Source: an uncultured Candidatus Saccharibacteria bacterium
GTDB lineage: Bacteria > Patescibacteriota > Saccharimonadia > Saccharimonadales > Saccharimonadaceae
Reading direction: 5' to 3'
DNA length: 32,920 nt
NCBI GenBank assembly: GCA_934717805.1
Contig: CAKUZG010000008.1
Location: 1-32,920, forward strand
Made by a program: the position numbers and the translations under genes. Positions 8,394-15,909 of the stretch are shown here, in pieces (the stretch's first letter is position 1; each line of letters begins with the position of its first letter). The notes under the pieces are model-generated. The model was not told the origin of the DNA, made no database searches, and saw nothing but the letters and a program-made list of their open reading frames with translations.

Positions 8394-9074
8394 ATGAACA
8401 ATTCTGACAAAAGTTTATACCAAATTCCGTATTTTCCAGAAGCTCCAAAAGAGCCAGCTTTAAAAAAGCCAAGAATAAAAATTGCCTATGATTTGCCAAA
8501 ACAAATGCCTCTAAAACCTGTTAAACAGATTCATAAGACCGCTTTACCGCAAAGAGAAAGAGCACAACAAGTTAATATTTTTGATGAAATGTTTGCAAAA
8601 AGTGCACAAATTTTATATCTTCGAAACATCGCTGAAGAAGAAATTCGAAATACGCATCTAAAATATACTAGAAAATCTTTCTTAAAAAAAGCAAAAAAAC
8701 ACGAGAGTAACCAGCTTTATTATAAATATCTCTTTAATCAATTCAAGAAGAATCCGCAAGATATTTCTCGAGCATTGATTGATCTTGAAAGCAAAGTTGG
8801 TGCACAAATCTTTGGGCCAATTTTACACGGTACTCGACGCGAGTTTTTTGTGTTAGATCATAACTCTTGGATTTATCACGAAGAATGGATTGACGGAAGA
8901 CGCAGAGTTCATCAAAACACAACTAGGTACGAACTTCGAAAAGATCAAGTGATAAAAGTAGAGGCTGGTCCACATTATTTTGAGCTAAAAGGTGTTGAAC
9001 TTCGAAACTTCCATCATGCGGTGCAAAATTACTATCAAAACGTTTCAAGAATCGTGTATGGAAAAATAGCTTGA
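8394..9074 (+). CDS. Hypothetical protein, 226 aa
   Basis: Not recognised. The first 55 residues are Pro/Lys-rich and probably disordered (PYFPEAPKEPALKKP). A basic helical stretch follows (HLKYTRKSFLKKAKKHES), then a beta-rich C-terminal half with FFVLDHNSWIYHEEWIDG. No signal peptide or membrane segment. The start has an AGAGG ribosome-binding site 6 nt before the ATG and a consensus promoter. It ends with TGA (9072-9074), one of the genes showing that UGA is a stop here. Possibly a nucleic-acid-associated lineage-specific protein, on charge alone. Confidence 0.75.
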   Translation: MNNSDKSLYQIPYFPEAPKEPALKKPRIKIAYDLPKQMPLKPVKQIHKTALPQRERAQQVNIFDEMFAKSAQILYLRNIAEEEIRNTHLKYTRKSFLKKAKKHESNQLYYKYLFNQFKKNPQDISRALIDLESKVGAQIFGPILHGTRREFFVLDHNSWIYHEEWIDGRRRVHQNTTRYELRKDQVIKVEAGPHYFELKGVELRNFHHAVQNYYQNVSRIVYGKIA

Positions 9075-9078
9075 TAGT

Positions 9079-9107
9079 TTGAATTTCTCAAAAAAGTATG
9101 CTATAAT
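9079..9107 (+). promoter_or_regulatory. Promoter of the 41-aa basic protein
   Basis: TTGAAT (9079-9084), 17-bp spacer, TATGCTATAAT ending at 9107. The leader is about 30 nt and carries an AAAGGA ribosome-binding site. Confidence 0.75.
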
Positions 9108-9145
9108 TATTTAGAATTGTTTTATTTTTTAACGAAAGGAAATAG

Positions 9146-9271
9146 ATGGCTAAACATAAAAGTTGGCACGGAGCAGATCGCAAACGAGCTTTGCGCGCAA
9201 AACTAAAAATTGAAAAACGCCGCGAAGCAAAACGCCGCGAACGAATTGCAGCAGCTTTGGCCGCAAAATAA
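9146..9271 (+). CDS. Small highly basic protein, 41 aa
   Basis: A 41-residue ORF starting MAKHKSWHGADRKRALRAKL and ending AAALAAK, with about 17 Arg/Lys and few acidic residues. It has a full promoter, the ribosome-binding site AAAGGA 5 nt before the ATG, and its own terminator, so it is a monocistronic gene despite its size. The composition is that of a small ribosomal or RNA-binding protein, with an amphipathic basic helix over most of its length. The MAK start followed by a basic helix is reminiscent of small ribosomal proteins, but I cannot match it to a named family. Function unknown. Confidence 0.72.
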   Translation: MAKHKSWHGADRKRALRAKLKIEKRREAKRRERIAAALAAK

Positions 9272-9277
9272 TTTTTT

Positions 9278-9307
9278 AAAAATCGCTTTTCAAAAGAGCG
9301 GTTTTTA
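9278..9307 (+). terminator. Terminator of the 41-aa gene
   Basis: An imperfect stem of AAAAATCGCTTTT with AAAAGAGCGGTTTTT, ending in a five-T tract. Confidence 0.75.
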
Positions 9308-9323
9308 TTTTGGTTTTTTCTGC

Positions 9324-9352
9324 TTGCTTTTTAGTGAAAATTATGATATAAT
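9324..9352 (+). promoter_or_regulatory. Promoter of the GNAT-like gene
   Basis: TTGCTT (9324-9329), 17-bp spacer, ATGATATAAT ending at 9352. A roughly 45-nt leader follows, with a strong GGAGGTGG ribosome-binding site at 9392-9399. Confidence 0.7.
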
Positions 9353-9403
9353 TACAAAATCTATTCGATTTTCGAAAGAAAAAATCACTTTGGAGGTGGA
9401 AAA

Positions 9404-10288
9404 ATGAAAATTAAGGATAGAGGTATCTTAAACGTTATGCAAAAGATTTCAAATGACGAATGGTCGTTTTATTTCTTACATGATCTAGGTTTAGATCAAC
9501 AGGGTGAAATTGCATTGTGGCTTTCAAACCTAACAAAACAAGATGATACAGTTTTGAATATGTCACCAGATGACATTATGGAAAAAGCCTGCGTTGCGTT
9601 GCTTTTCGACGAAAAAACCGATAAGGTTATCGCTTCTGCCTCAATGATGAAACCGCAATTGAATTCTTTTCGTCAATATCTTGGTGAAATTGGTTCAATG
9701 TTCACGCTCGAAGATTACCAAAATCAAGGTTGCGCTAGCTACTTGGTTTATAGAATCGATGAATGGGCTAAATCTCAACCTAAAATTAGTGGTGCTTACG
9801 CATTCTTGAATACAAAATCACCTCGTTCATTTGCAGTGAATGGTTATGATGGTGAAGTTTTGAAAGATGGTAAGGTTTTGAACGCTGCGGAAATTGTTCC
9901 AGCTTATGCATTCAATCTTTGCCGAACAATCTGCCGAAACCAACATGCAATCCATTTAATGGATCTTGAACTTCAAAAAAAGGAGCTAGACTTAAGCATT
10001 GAAGCATTTAATTCTCAAGAAGAAGAATTAACTACAATGGGAGATGCGGTATTACGAGCCCGAGCTAAAATAGAAGTTGTTCTCAATAAAGCAAAAAAGC
10101 AGCGCGCAGAAAAATTCAGCGGTTATATCAGAAAGGTGTATTTGAAAATTTTTGAGCATAACTTGAAAGGCAATTCTGAAGATTCAGATGACTATATAAA
10201 AGTTCATAACAAAATTAATAATTTTTATTATCAGAACTTCAACAATAATTTGCACTGCTGTGATGTGGTGGTTGCGAAATTATATTAA
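9404..10288 (+). CDS. GNAT-like N-acetyltransferase domain protein
   Basis: 294 residues. The N-terminal 160 residues resemble a GNAT fold: a beta strand VIASASMMKP, then GEIGSMFTLEDYQNQGCASYLVYRIDEW. There QNQGCAS takes the place of the acetyl-CoA pyrophosphate-binding Q/RxxGxG/A motif. The C-terminal 110 residues are a long charged helical region (about 180-240) with no recognised domain. Substrate unknown. The strong Shine-Dalgarno sequence (GGAGGTGG) contrasts with the leaderless neighbours and is shared only with the minus-strand gene at 13927-14418. A clean terminator follows, so the gene is probably transcribed alone. Confidence 0.65.
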   Translation: MKIKDRGILNVMQKISNDEWSFYFLHDLGLDQQGEIALWLSNLTKQDDTVLNMSPDDIMEKACVALLFDEKTDKVIASASMMKPQLNSFRQYLGEIGSMFTLEDYQNQGCASYLVYRIDEWAKSQPKISGAYAFLNTKSPRSFAVNGYDGEVLKDGKVLNAAEIVPAYAFNLCRTICRNQHAIHLMDLELQKKELDLSIEAFNSQEEELTTMGDAVLRARAKIEVVLNKAKKQRAEKFSGYIRKVYLKIFEHNLKGNSEDSDDYIKVHNKINNFYYQNFNNNLHCCDVVVAKLY

Positions 10289-10293
10289 AACAG

Positions 10294-10318
10294 AGCGAGT
10301 TAAATACTCGCTTTTTTA
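10294..10318 (+). terminator. Rho-independent terminator of the GNAT-like gene
   Basis: A perfect 7-bp stem AGCGAGT/ACTCGCT (10294-10300 with 10306-10312), 5-nt loop, then six T. Confidence 0.9.
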
Positions 10319-10347
10319 TTGATTTTTGAAAGCGATTATGTTAAACT
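10319..10347 (+). promoter_or_regulatory. Promoter of the histidine kinase gene
   Basis: TTGATT (10319-10324), 17-bp spacer, TAAACT (10342-10347) with upstream TATGT. The ribosome-binding site AAGGAAG at 10358-10364 decides the start at 10370 over the in-frame ATG at 10319. Confidence 0.5.
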
Positions 10348-10369
10348 ATTTACATTAAGGAAGTGGGCT

Positions 10370-10744
10370 ATGTTTAACTTAAAAAATATTTTTAACGAAA
10401 AACCGGGAGAAAAAGTTTCGAAAAATACTTCGAGTAGTTTTTTGGGCGACGGAAAAGCAATTTTAGACGCTGTAGACGACGGCGTTTTGGCTGTTGATCA
10501 AAAAGGTAATATTTTAGCTATTAATCCAGCTGCAGAACAAATTACTGGCTGGAGCGGAAGTGATGCGGCTGGGTTGGTTTTTAACTCGGTGCTAAAAATC
10601 ACTAATAATGACGGCGCTGAAATGCTAGATGTTTCAAATCCAGTTAATCGCGTTTTACGAACTAACGAAAACTTCACAACACGAGATCTATTCATTAAAA
10701 CTCAGAGCGGAAAAATCACACCAATCTTTTTGGCGGTTAACTGA
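10370..10744 (+). CDS. Histidine kinase N-terminal part: PAS domain, cut by in-frame TGA
   Basis: 124 residues ending at TGA 10742-10744. A short linker of about 35 residues is followed by a PAS sensor domain (AILDAVDDGVLAVDQKGNI, AINPAAEQITGW, then PIFLAVN at the end). No membrane segment is seen, so the sensor is probably cytoplasmic. The frame after the TGA continues with IGGANSGVVVVFRDISKE, the usual last strand of a PAS domain leading into the kinase. The two parts are therefore one gene interrupted by a single stop codon. It may be a genuine nonsense mutation, a sequencing error or a read-through site. Confidence 0.75.
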   Translation: MFNLKNIFNEKPGEKVSKNTSSSFLGDGKAILDAVDDGVLAVDQKGNILAINPAAEQITGWSGSDAAGLVFNSVLKITNNDGAEMLDVSNPVNRVLRTNENFTTRDLFIKTQSGKITPIFLAVN

Positions 10745-10765
10745 ATTGGCGGAGCAAATTCTGGA

Positions 10766-12187
10766 GTGGTTGTGGTCTTTCGTGATATTTCGAAAGAGCT
10801 AAGCGATAACCGAGAACAAGCTGAATTTATTTCAACTGCTAGCCACGAAATGCGAACACCTGTTGCAAGTATTGAAGGTTATCTTGGGCTTGCTTTAAAC
10901 CCAGCAACAGCCACAATTGATGCCCGTGCAAAATCTTTTCTTGAAAAAGCGCATGAAAACACTCAACATCTTGGTCAATTATTTCAAGATTTGCTAGACA
11001 TCACAAAAGCTGAAGACGGACGACTAAAAAACGAACCCGTTGTTTTAGATGCAACAGATTTTTCACGAAATATCTGGGAAGGCTTAAAACCAAAAGCAGA
11101 AGATAAAGGCTTGGAATATATCTTTATGCCAGACCATAATGTAGCGGGTGAAAAAACAATCATGCCAGTTTTCTTTATTCACGCAGATCGTGACCATTTG
11201 CATGAGGTTCTAAATAACCTGTTCGAAAACGCAATAAAATACACACCTAGCGGAACAGTTGCTGTAAATGTAACCGGCGATAGTGATAGTGTTCGAATTT
11301 CTGTTAAAGACAGCGGAATTGGTATTCCTGCCGAAGATCTACCACATTTATTTCAAAAATTTTATCGTGTAGACAATTCCGAAACACGCGAAATTAATGG
11401 CACTGGATTGGGATTATTCTTATCAAGAAAACTAACCGAATCAATCGGCGGTAAATTAACTGTTGAGAGTGAATATAAAAAGGGAAGTGTTTTTACCGTA
11501 AGATTACCACGAATTACTCGTGAAAATGCTGAATCCTTAAAAACAAAAGAGGATGCTAAAAAATCTGAAGAACACAAACAAATTGAACAAAAACGCAACC
11601 AACGCGAAATTGACGAGGCCGACCGCGATATTAACGCAATTCTTCAAGATGAAACAAGCGAGTCTTCAAACAAAGAGGAGCTTACACCTCAAATTGCTAC
11701 AACCCCAGCTGAACCTGCTGTTTCGAATAATGTTCAGAAAAATGAAAACTCACAGGTTCAGTCAGCGCAAGCTCAAGTAGTTCAGCCAGTTTCACAACCG
11801 CAACAATCCATTTCACAGCCAGTTCAAGTGGTTCAACAGGCTCAAAGAAACATCACGCAACAAGATTTCGCAAAATACGGTGCGATTCGTGGTTTCAATC
11901 CTTTAGCGCAAAAACCGGTTCAATCCGCGCAACCAGCTGTACAAAACGTAGCACAACCGCAACCGCAAACACAACCACAACCGCAGCCACAGCCACAGGT
12001 TCAACAGAATTACAACCCGCAACCTGCACAGCCAGCTCAAGCGGTTCAACAGGCCAATCCTTCAGTTGTAAACCAGAATTTCCAGCAAACAACTTCAGTA
12101 AAAACAACAGCTCAACCAACATTGAGCGATATTGAACGGATGAAAATTGAGTACGCTCAAAAAATGATGGCGCAAAGACAAAAGTAA
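10766..12187 (+). CDS. Sensor histidine kinase, catalytic part with Gln/Pro-rich tail
   Basis: Same frame as the PAS part. The region is open from 10745, and 10766 (GTG) is the first possible start but falls inside the PAS fold, so separate initiation there is doubtful. Seen in order: H-box SHEMRTPVAS (phospho-acceptor His), DHp helices, N-box NLFENAIKYTPSG, G1 DSGIGIP, F-box, G2 GTGLGLFLSRK, ending TVRLPRI. A charged segment and then a disordered tail of roughly 170 residues rich in Gln, Pro and Val follow. The tail includes repeated QPQPQ runs and ends with a short helix (LSDIERMKIEYAQ). The response regulator gene follows 50 nt later. If the TGA is not bypassed, the kinase lacks its sensor. 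Confidence 0.85.
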   Translation: MVVVFRDISKELSDNREQAEFISTASHEMRTPVASIEGYLGLALNPATATIDARAKSFLEKAHENTQHLGQLFQDLLDITKAEDGRLKNEPVVLDATDFSRNIWEGLKPKAEDKGLEYIFMPDHNVAGEKTIMPVFFIHADRDHLHEVLNNLFENAIKYTPSGTVAVNVTGDSDSVRISVKDSGIGIPAEDLPHLFQKFYRVDNSETREINGTGLGLFLSRKLTESIGGKLTVESEYKKGSVFTVRLPRITRENAESLKTKEDAKKSEEHKQIEQKRNQREIDEADRDINAILQDETSESSNKEELTPQIATTPAEPAVSNNVQKNENSQVQSAQAQVVQPVSQPQQSISQPVQVVQQAQRNITQQDFAKYGAIRGFNPLAQKPVQSAQPAVQNVAQPQPQTQPQPQPQPQVQQNYNPQPAQPAQAVQQANPSVVNQNFQQTTSVKTTAQPTLSDIERMKIEYAQKMMAQRQK

Positions 12188-12199
12188 GCTTAAAAAGTA

Positions 12200-12228
12200 T
12201 AGATTTTTTATAAAAATAGTAGTATAAT
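12200..12228 (+). promoter_or_regulatory. Possible promoter of the response regulator
   Basis: TAGATT (12200-12205), 17-bp spacer, TATAAT (12223-12228). An AGGAG ribosome-binding site at 12229-12233 overlaps where transcription would begin, so the gene may instead be read from the kinase promoter. Confidence 0.4.
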
Positions 12229-12237
12229 AGGAGCAAT

Positions 12238-13197
12238 ATGACAAAGATTTTACTAGTAGAAGATGATAAAAGTTTGCGCGAGATTTATGGCGTTCGATTA
12301 TTGGCTGAGGGGTATGATATTGTATCAGCTGGAGATGGTGAAGAAGCTCTAGCGATGGCAATTAAGGAACGCCCAGATTTAATTATTAGCGATGTTATGA
12401 TGCCAAAGATTTCTGGGTTTGACATGCTTGACATTTTAAGGTCAACAACCGAAACTCGCAATATTAAAGTTATTATGATGACAGCGCTTTCTAGTGAAGA
12501 TCAACGAAGAAGAGGAGAGGCTCTTGGTGCTGATCGATATCTAGTTAAGTCTCAGGTTGGTATCGAGGATGTTGTTCGAACAGTCCACGACGTTCTTCAA
12601 GATGGTCATTTAACCGTAGAACAAAGAACTGCTCAAAAACAAGCGGTAGCTACAAGTACTCAACAAAGCAACCCCGTTCAACAGAATAATTTTACAGCTG
12701 CACCTACAACACCAGTGCAGCCCGCAATTTCAACCACTCCTGCTCAACCATTACAAACGCCGGCTCGAGCAGCAGCTCCAAGTTTGGCTCAGTTTGAGCG
12801 AGAACGCCCAACTCCCGTTAGCTTTGCAAACCAACAACCTCAACCTGTATCAAATACTACTGTGCGACCAATTCAACCAGTTAATCGCCCGATGGCAGTT
12901 AATTCACCAGTACAGAGCCCAGTTTCAACAGCTCAATCTACTGCAGGAAATACAACACCAAGCATTGAAGCCCCTGCGCATCCAATCAGCGATTTTGTTA
13001 ATCAGCCTCATATGGCATCGCCAGTTCATCAAGAAGCTGTGCAAGCTGTAACTGGAGAAAAAGTTCTTCAACCTTTAGAACCACTCAACCGAAATGATGA
13101 AGAAAATCTTGCTTCGCAAATTAATGATATTTTGAACAGTGAAACCAAGAATCTTTCGAATTCGAATACACAACAACCTCCTTTTGGAGTTCAGTAA
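12238..13197 (+). CDS. Response regulator receiver protein with Gln/Pro-rich tail
   Basis: 319 residues. Residues 1-120 are a complete receiver domain: acidic pair in LLVEDDKSL, phospho-acceptor Asp52 in LIISDVMMPKISGFD, switch Thr in IMMTALSS, Lys in YLVKSQ. There is no DNA-binding output domain. The rest is about 200 residues of low-complexity Gln/Pro/Thr/Ala sequence, then a short charged segment with QINDILNSETKNLSN. The upstream kinase tail carries a close match (DINAILQDETSESSN), and also PTLSDIER versus PSLAQFER here. The pair is therefore probably a matched signalling couple working through protein contacts, not transcription. That reading is inference. Confidence 0.85.
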   Translation: MTKILLVEDDKSLREIYGVRLLAEGYDIVSAGDGEEALAMAIKERPDLIISDVMMPKISGFDMLDILRSTTETRNIKVIMMTALSSEDQRRRGEALGADRYLVKSQVGIEDVVRTVHDVLQDGHLTVEQRTAQKQAVATSTQQSNPVQQNNFTAAPTTPVQPAISTTPAQPLQTPARAAAPSLAQFERERPTPVSFANQQPQPVSNTTVRPIQPVNRPMAVNSPVQSPVSTAQSTAGNTTPSIEAPAHPISDFVNQPHMASPVHQEAVQAVTGEKVLQPLEPLNRNDEENLASQINDILNSETKNLSNSNTQQPPFGVQ

Positions 13198-13200
13198 ATC

Positions 13201-13893
13201 GTGGATAAAAACACGGAACGCCTAAATAAATTCCTAGCTTTACAGCTGGGAATTTCGCGTAGACAAGCAGATGAGTTAATTGAAAAAGGCAAGATTTCAA
13301 TAAATGGAAAAACGGCAAAACTAGGAGCAAGAATTAAAGTTGCCGATATTATAAAAATCGGTGATAAAGTAGTATCAAACAGTCGCGAAGAACGAATTTA
13401 CTTACTATTCAATAAACCCCGCGGATATGTTTGCTCAAGAAAAAAACAGGGTGAAAACGAAACAATTTATGCAATTTTACCTAAAGAATTTCATTCTTTA
13501 AAACCTGTCGGCCGACTCGATAAAGACTCTAGCGGACTTTTACTCTTAACGAACGATGGTGATTTTGCATTTCAAATGACACATCCTAAATTTCGAAAGA
13601 TTAAAGAATACCTTGTAGAATTAGATGAACCACTCCAACCACTTCATCAACAAATGATTGCAGATTTTGGAATAAATTTACCTGATGGAAAATCACAACT
13701 TGGACTCGAAAGACTTGACGATTCGCGAAAAAATTGGAAAGTTATTATGAGTGAAGGGCGAAACCGACAAATCCGCAGGACTTTTTCAGCAGTTGGTTAT
13801 GAAGTTGTAAAACTACACCGAACTATTTTCGGAAACTACTCCTTACCGAAAGATTTAAAATTTGGCAGTTTTCAAAAAGTTCAAAAACAATAA
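13201..13893 (+). CDS. rRNA pseudouridine synthase, RsuA/RluB family
   Basis: 230 residues. An N-terminal S4 RNA-binding domain (RLNKFLALQLGISRRQADELI, KGKISINGK) is followed by the TruA-like catalytic domain with Asp in PVGRLDKDSSGLLLLTNDGD, then KEYLVEL and SEGRNRQIRRTF. This is the order and length of RsuA/RluB/RluE enzymes; the target uridine cannot be told from sequence alone. The start is GTG at 13201, 3 nt after the response regulator stop. A GGAG site inside the 3' end of that gene supplies the ribosome-binding site, so the two are probably co-transcribed. Confidence 0.9.
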   Translation: MDKNTERLNKFLALQLGISRRQADELIEKGKISINGKTAKLGARIKVADIIKIGDKVVSNSREERIYLLFNKPRGYVCSRKKQGENETIYAILPKEFHSLKPVGRLDKDSSGLLLLTNDGDFAFQMTHPKFRKIKEYLVELDEPLQPLHQQMIADFGINLPDGKSQLGLERLDDSRKNWKVIMSEGRNRQIRRTFSAVGYEVVKLHRTIFGNYSLPKDLKFGSFQKVQKQ

Positions 13894-13896
13894 GAA

Positions 13897-13923
13897 AAGA
13901 CCTCCACTTGAGGCCTTTTTTAA
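13897..13923. terminator. Bidirectional terminator between convergent genes
   Basis: AAGACCTC pairs with GAGGCCTT (one mismatch) around a 5-nt loop. T runs lie on both sides when each strand is read outward. It serves the pseudouridine synthase gene and the convergent minus-strand gene. Confidence 0.75.
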
Positions 13924-13926
13924 ACC

Positions 13927-14418
13927 TTAGACTTCTAGGGCATTCATTAACAACAAAGTTGCATAACCAGAACTTATTTGTATTTCTGGGTCAAGCATAA
14001 TTTTACAGAAAAGATCTAAGATTTTTTCAAAATATTCTTGAAGATTTTTAAAAATCTGGTCTTTTTTATCAAGGCTAGATCGCCGACAAGCATATGCAAT
14101 CTTCTCAGTTATTGTCTGCTTATTTTTAAAATCAAAATATCCAATTTTAGAAGCATCCACTATCGCAAGCTGCTGAATCGTCATTAAGTTTCTAAACTTA
14201 TTTGGTTCAACATTCTCAACGAACGGATTCTGAAGACTAAGTATGCCATCAACTTCAAAAAGATTTCGAAAAACTTCAACATTATGATACGGATCATCAC
14301 TTAAAAAAGCTTCTTCAATTTTCAAACGCGTCTTTTCAGCAATAGTTTTTCGCGTATCCATCGTTGCGATATTAAATTTTTGCCCATCTAAAGGTTTTTT
14401 GTTTAAAAGTCCTTGCAT
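13927..14418 (-). CDS. Hypothetical protein, 163 aa
   Basis: Not recognised. Soluble and mostly helical, with no signal peptide or membrane segment. The middle contains NVEVFRNLFEVDGILSLQNPFVENVEPNKF and the end is Leu/Met-rich (YATLLLMNALEV). The strong ribosome-binding site TGGAGGTG lies 6 nt before the ATG, and a good promoter is present at 14450-14478. It is divergent from the transporter gene. The GGAGGTG site is shared with the GNAT-like gene, which may mean both need high translation, unlike the leaderless genes. Confidence 0.7.
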   Translation of the reverse strand: MQGLLNKKPLDGQKFNIATMDTRKTIAEKTRLKIEEAFLSDDPYHNVEVFRNLFEVDGILSLQNPFVENVEPNKFRNLMTIQQLAIVDASKIGYFDFKNKQTITEKIAYACRRSSLDKKDQIFKNLQEYFEKILDLFCKIMLDPEIQISSGYATLLLMNALEV

Positions 14419-14449
14419 TTCTGCACCTCCAAAATTTTCTTGGATTTTT

Positions 14450-14478
14450 ATTATATCATTTTTTAGCTTTTAAAGCAA
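14450..14478 (-). promoter_or_regulatory. Promoter of the 163-aa gene
   Basis: On the minus strand: TTGCTT (14478-14473), 17-bp spacer, TATAAT (14455-14450) with an extended TGA. Back to back with the transporter promoter. Confidence 0.65.
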
Positions 14479-14488
14479 ATTTTCAATA

Positions 14489-14517
14489 TTGATTTTCATT
14501 TTGAAAAATTATAAAAT
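14489..14517 (+). promoter_or_regulatory. Promoter of the MATE-like gene
   Basis: TTGATT (14489-14494), 17-bp spacer, TAAAAT (14512-14517). The ATG follows 8 nt later with no ribosome-binding site, so the transcript is predicted leaderless. Confidence 0.6.
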
Positions 14518-14525
14518 AATTAAAT

Positions 14526-15860
14526 ATGTTAAAAACCAAAAAAGAACTTCGAAAAATGTTTTTCGATAATTTTCTCGGTACGATTGCTGATAACCTTGTC
14601 GAAGCAAACTGGGCGCTAGTAATGGCTTGGTATCCAAATGTCGCCTATGCACAAAAATCACTCACAATGTTTGCCGTAACAGATACACTTTGGGTGGTGC
14701 TTTCTTGTGCGTATTATGCCGTTCGAACAGCTTTAGTTTCGAATCTGCCAGCCTATATGGTGAATAAAAGTGCAGATAAAGCTTCGAAACCCCTCAAAAA
14801 TGCGCTCTATTTAATTTACTTAATTTTAACACCACCAGCGTTAATTTCGTTTATTTTTGCAGGAGAATTACTAAATTCACTTGGTGTTTCACAAGAACTT
14901 CTTACATTTTATGTTCCATATTGGCGAATTTGCGTAGCGACGATCTTCTTGGCTTGCCCGAGCCAGATACTGATCACTGCTTATCTTAAAGCTACTTTTC
15001 GAACGAGACAGGCAATGCTTCTCGACCACGCAACAACATGGACGATGGCGATCGGATCATTTTTGGCGCTATGGGTTTTTGGCTGGGGTGCAAATGGAAT
15101 GATGATAGCTTGTTTTTTAGCGAATGCTATACCACTGATTTATTTCTTGATTGCAAAACCTTGCCCAAATTTCTTTAAAAATGGTTTTGAAATTGATATA
15201 AAATGGATCAAAAAACTTTGGCTTAACACAAAATGGGAAATTGTTCGCAGATTAGCACCACGAATTGCCGCGATTTTTACAACATCTTCGTTATTACATC
15301 TTTCACCATCATTCGTTTCAGCCCGATATTGGATTTATACGATTGGTGCTTTTCTTGAAGGTGTAGTTGATGCAAGTGCAAGTCTTGCAAATGTTGACGT
15401 TTCTTACAATTCAAAATTAGGCTTAAAAACTCAAAAAGAAGTTTATCAAAATAATAAATTTATTTGGCGGTTAGCTTTAAAACTTTTCATTATTCTTACA
15501 ATTTCGATTGGGTTTTCGGCACCAATTTGGGTAAATATTATTTCGAACGATTCAGCAGTAAAAAATGCAATTCTTAATCCAATGATTTTGATTTTATTCG
15601 CAATTGAAGTTGGTTCAAAGATTCGCTATTATATTTTACTCTCGATTACGCGTTCGTATTTGAAAAAATTTAACGGGGTAATGCAGATAATTTACGCTTT
15701 ATCGAGCAGTATCTTGACACCTGTCGGAATTTTCATTTTTCTCAAAACTTTTAATCTTGGCTTAACTGGCGTTTTTGTTACGACCGCAATTGTTGGATTT
15801 TTACAATTTGCAATTTCTGAAATTTATCTTCGAAAACAAAAAATTAAAGTTGGATTTTAA
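14526..15860 (+). CDS. MATE/MOP-superfamily membrane transporter
   Basis: 444 residues with about twelve hydrophobic segments in two halves, the size and layout of MATE/MOP flippase-type exporters. Segments include LIYLILTPPALISFIFAGEL, MAIGSFLALWVFGWGANGMM and LALKLFIILTISIGF. The N-terminal half shows the small-residue loops common in MATE proteins (for example NSLGVSQELLTFYVPYWRI). Substrate (drug, sodium-coupled compound or lipid-linked sugar) cannot be told. No signal peptide is needed. It stands alone with its own promoter. Confidence 0.7.
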   Translation: MLKTKKELRKMFFDNFLGTIADNLVEANWALVMAWYPNVAYAQKSLTMFAVTDTLWVVLSCAYYAVRTALVSNLPAYMVNKSADKASKPLKNALYLIYLILTPPALISFIFAGELLNSLGVSQELLTFYVPYWRICVATIFLACPSQILITAYLKATFRTRQAMLLDHATTWTMAIGSFLALWVFGWGANGMMIACFLANAIPLIYFLIAKPCPNFFKNGFEIDIKWIKKLWLNTKWEIVRRLAPRIAAIFTTSSLLHLSPSFVSARYWIYTIGAFLEGVVDASASLANVDVSYNSKLGLKTQKEVYQNNKFIWRLALKLFIILTISIGFSAPIWVNIISNDSAVKNAILNPMILILFAIEVGSKIRYYILLSITRSYLKKFNGVMQIIYALSSSILTPVGIFIFLKTFNLGLTGVFVTTAIVGFLQFAISEIYLRKQKIKVGF

Positions 15861-15871
15861 TTTTCGAAAGT

Positions 15872-15900
15872 TTGAATTTTAAACAAAAATATGTTATAAT
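15872..15900 (+). promoter_or_regulatory. Promoter of der
   Basis: TTGAAT (15872-15877), 17-bp spacer, TATGTTATAAT ending at 15900. The ATG follows 9 nt later with no ribosome-binding site. Confidence 0.75.
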
Positions 15901-15909
15901 TATTTTACT

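Noticed and set aside
10742..10744. TGA read as an amino acid (alternative genetic code)
   Set aside because: Intact genes such as the 226-aa gene (9072-9074), xth, the NnrD-like gene and zot end with TGA where the family would end, so UGA is a stop here.
11750..12060. CAACCG/CAGCCA repeats in the kinase tail as a mobile or phase-variable repeat
   Set aside because: The units are irregular and stay in frame. They look like a Gln/Pro codon-rich tail and not a slippage tract.
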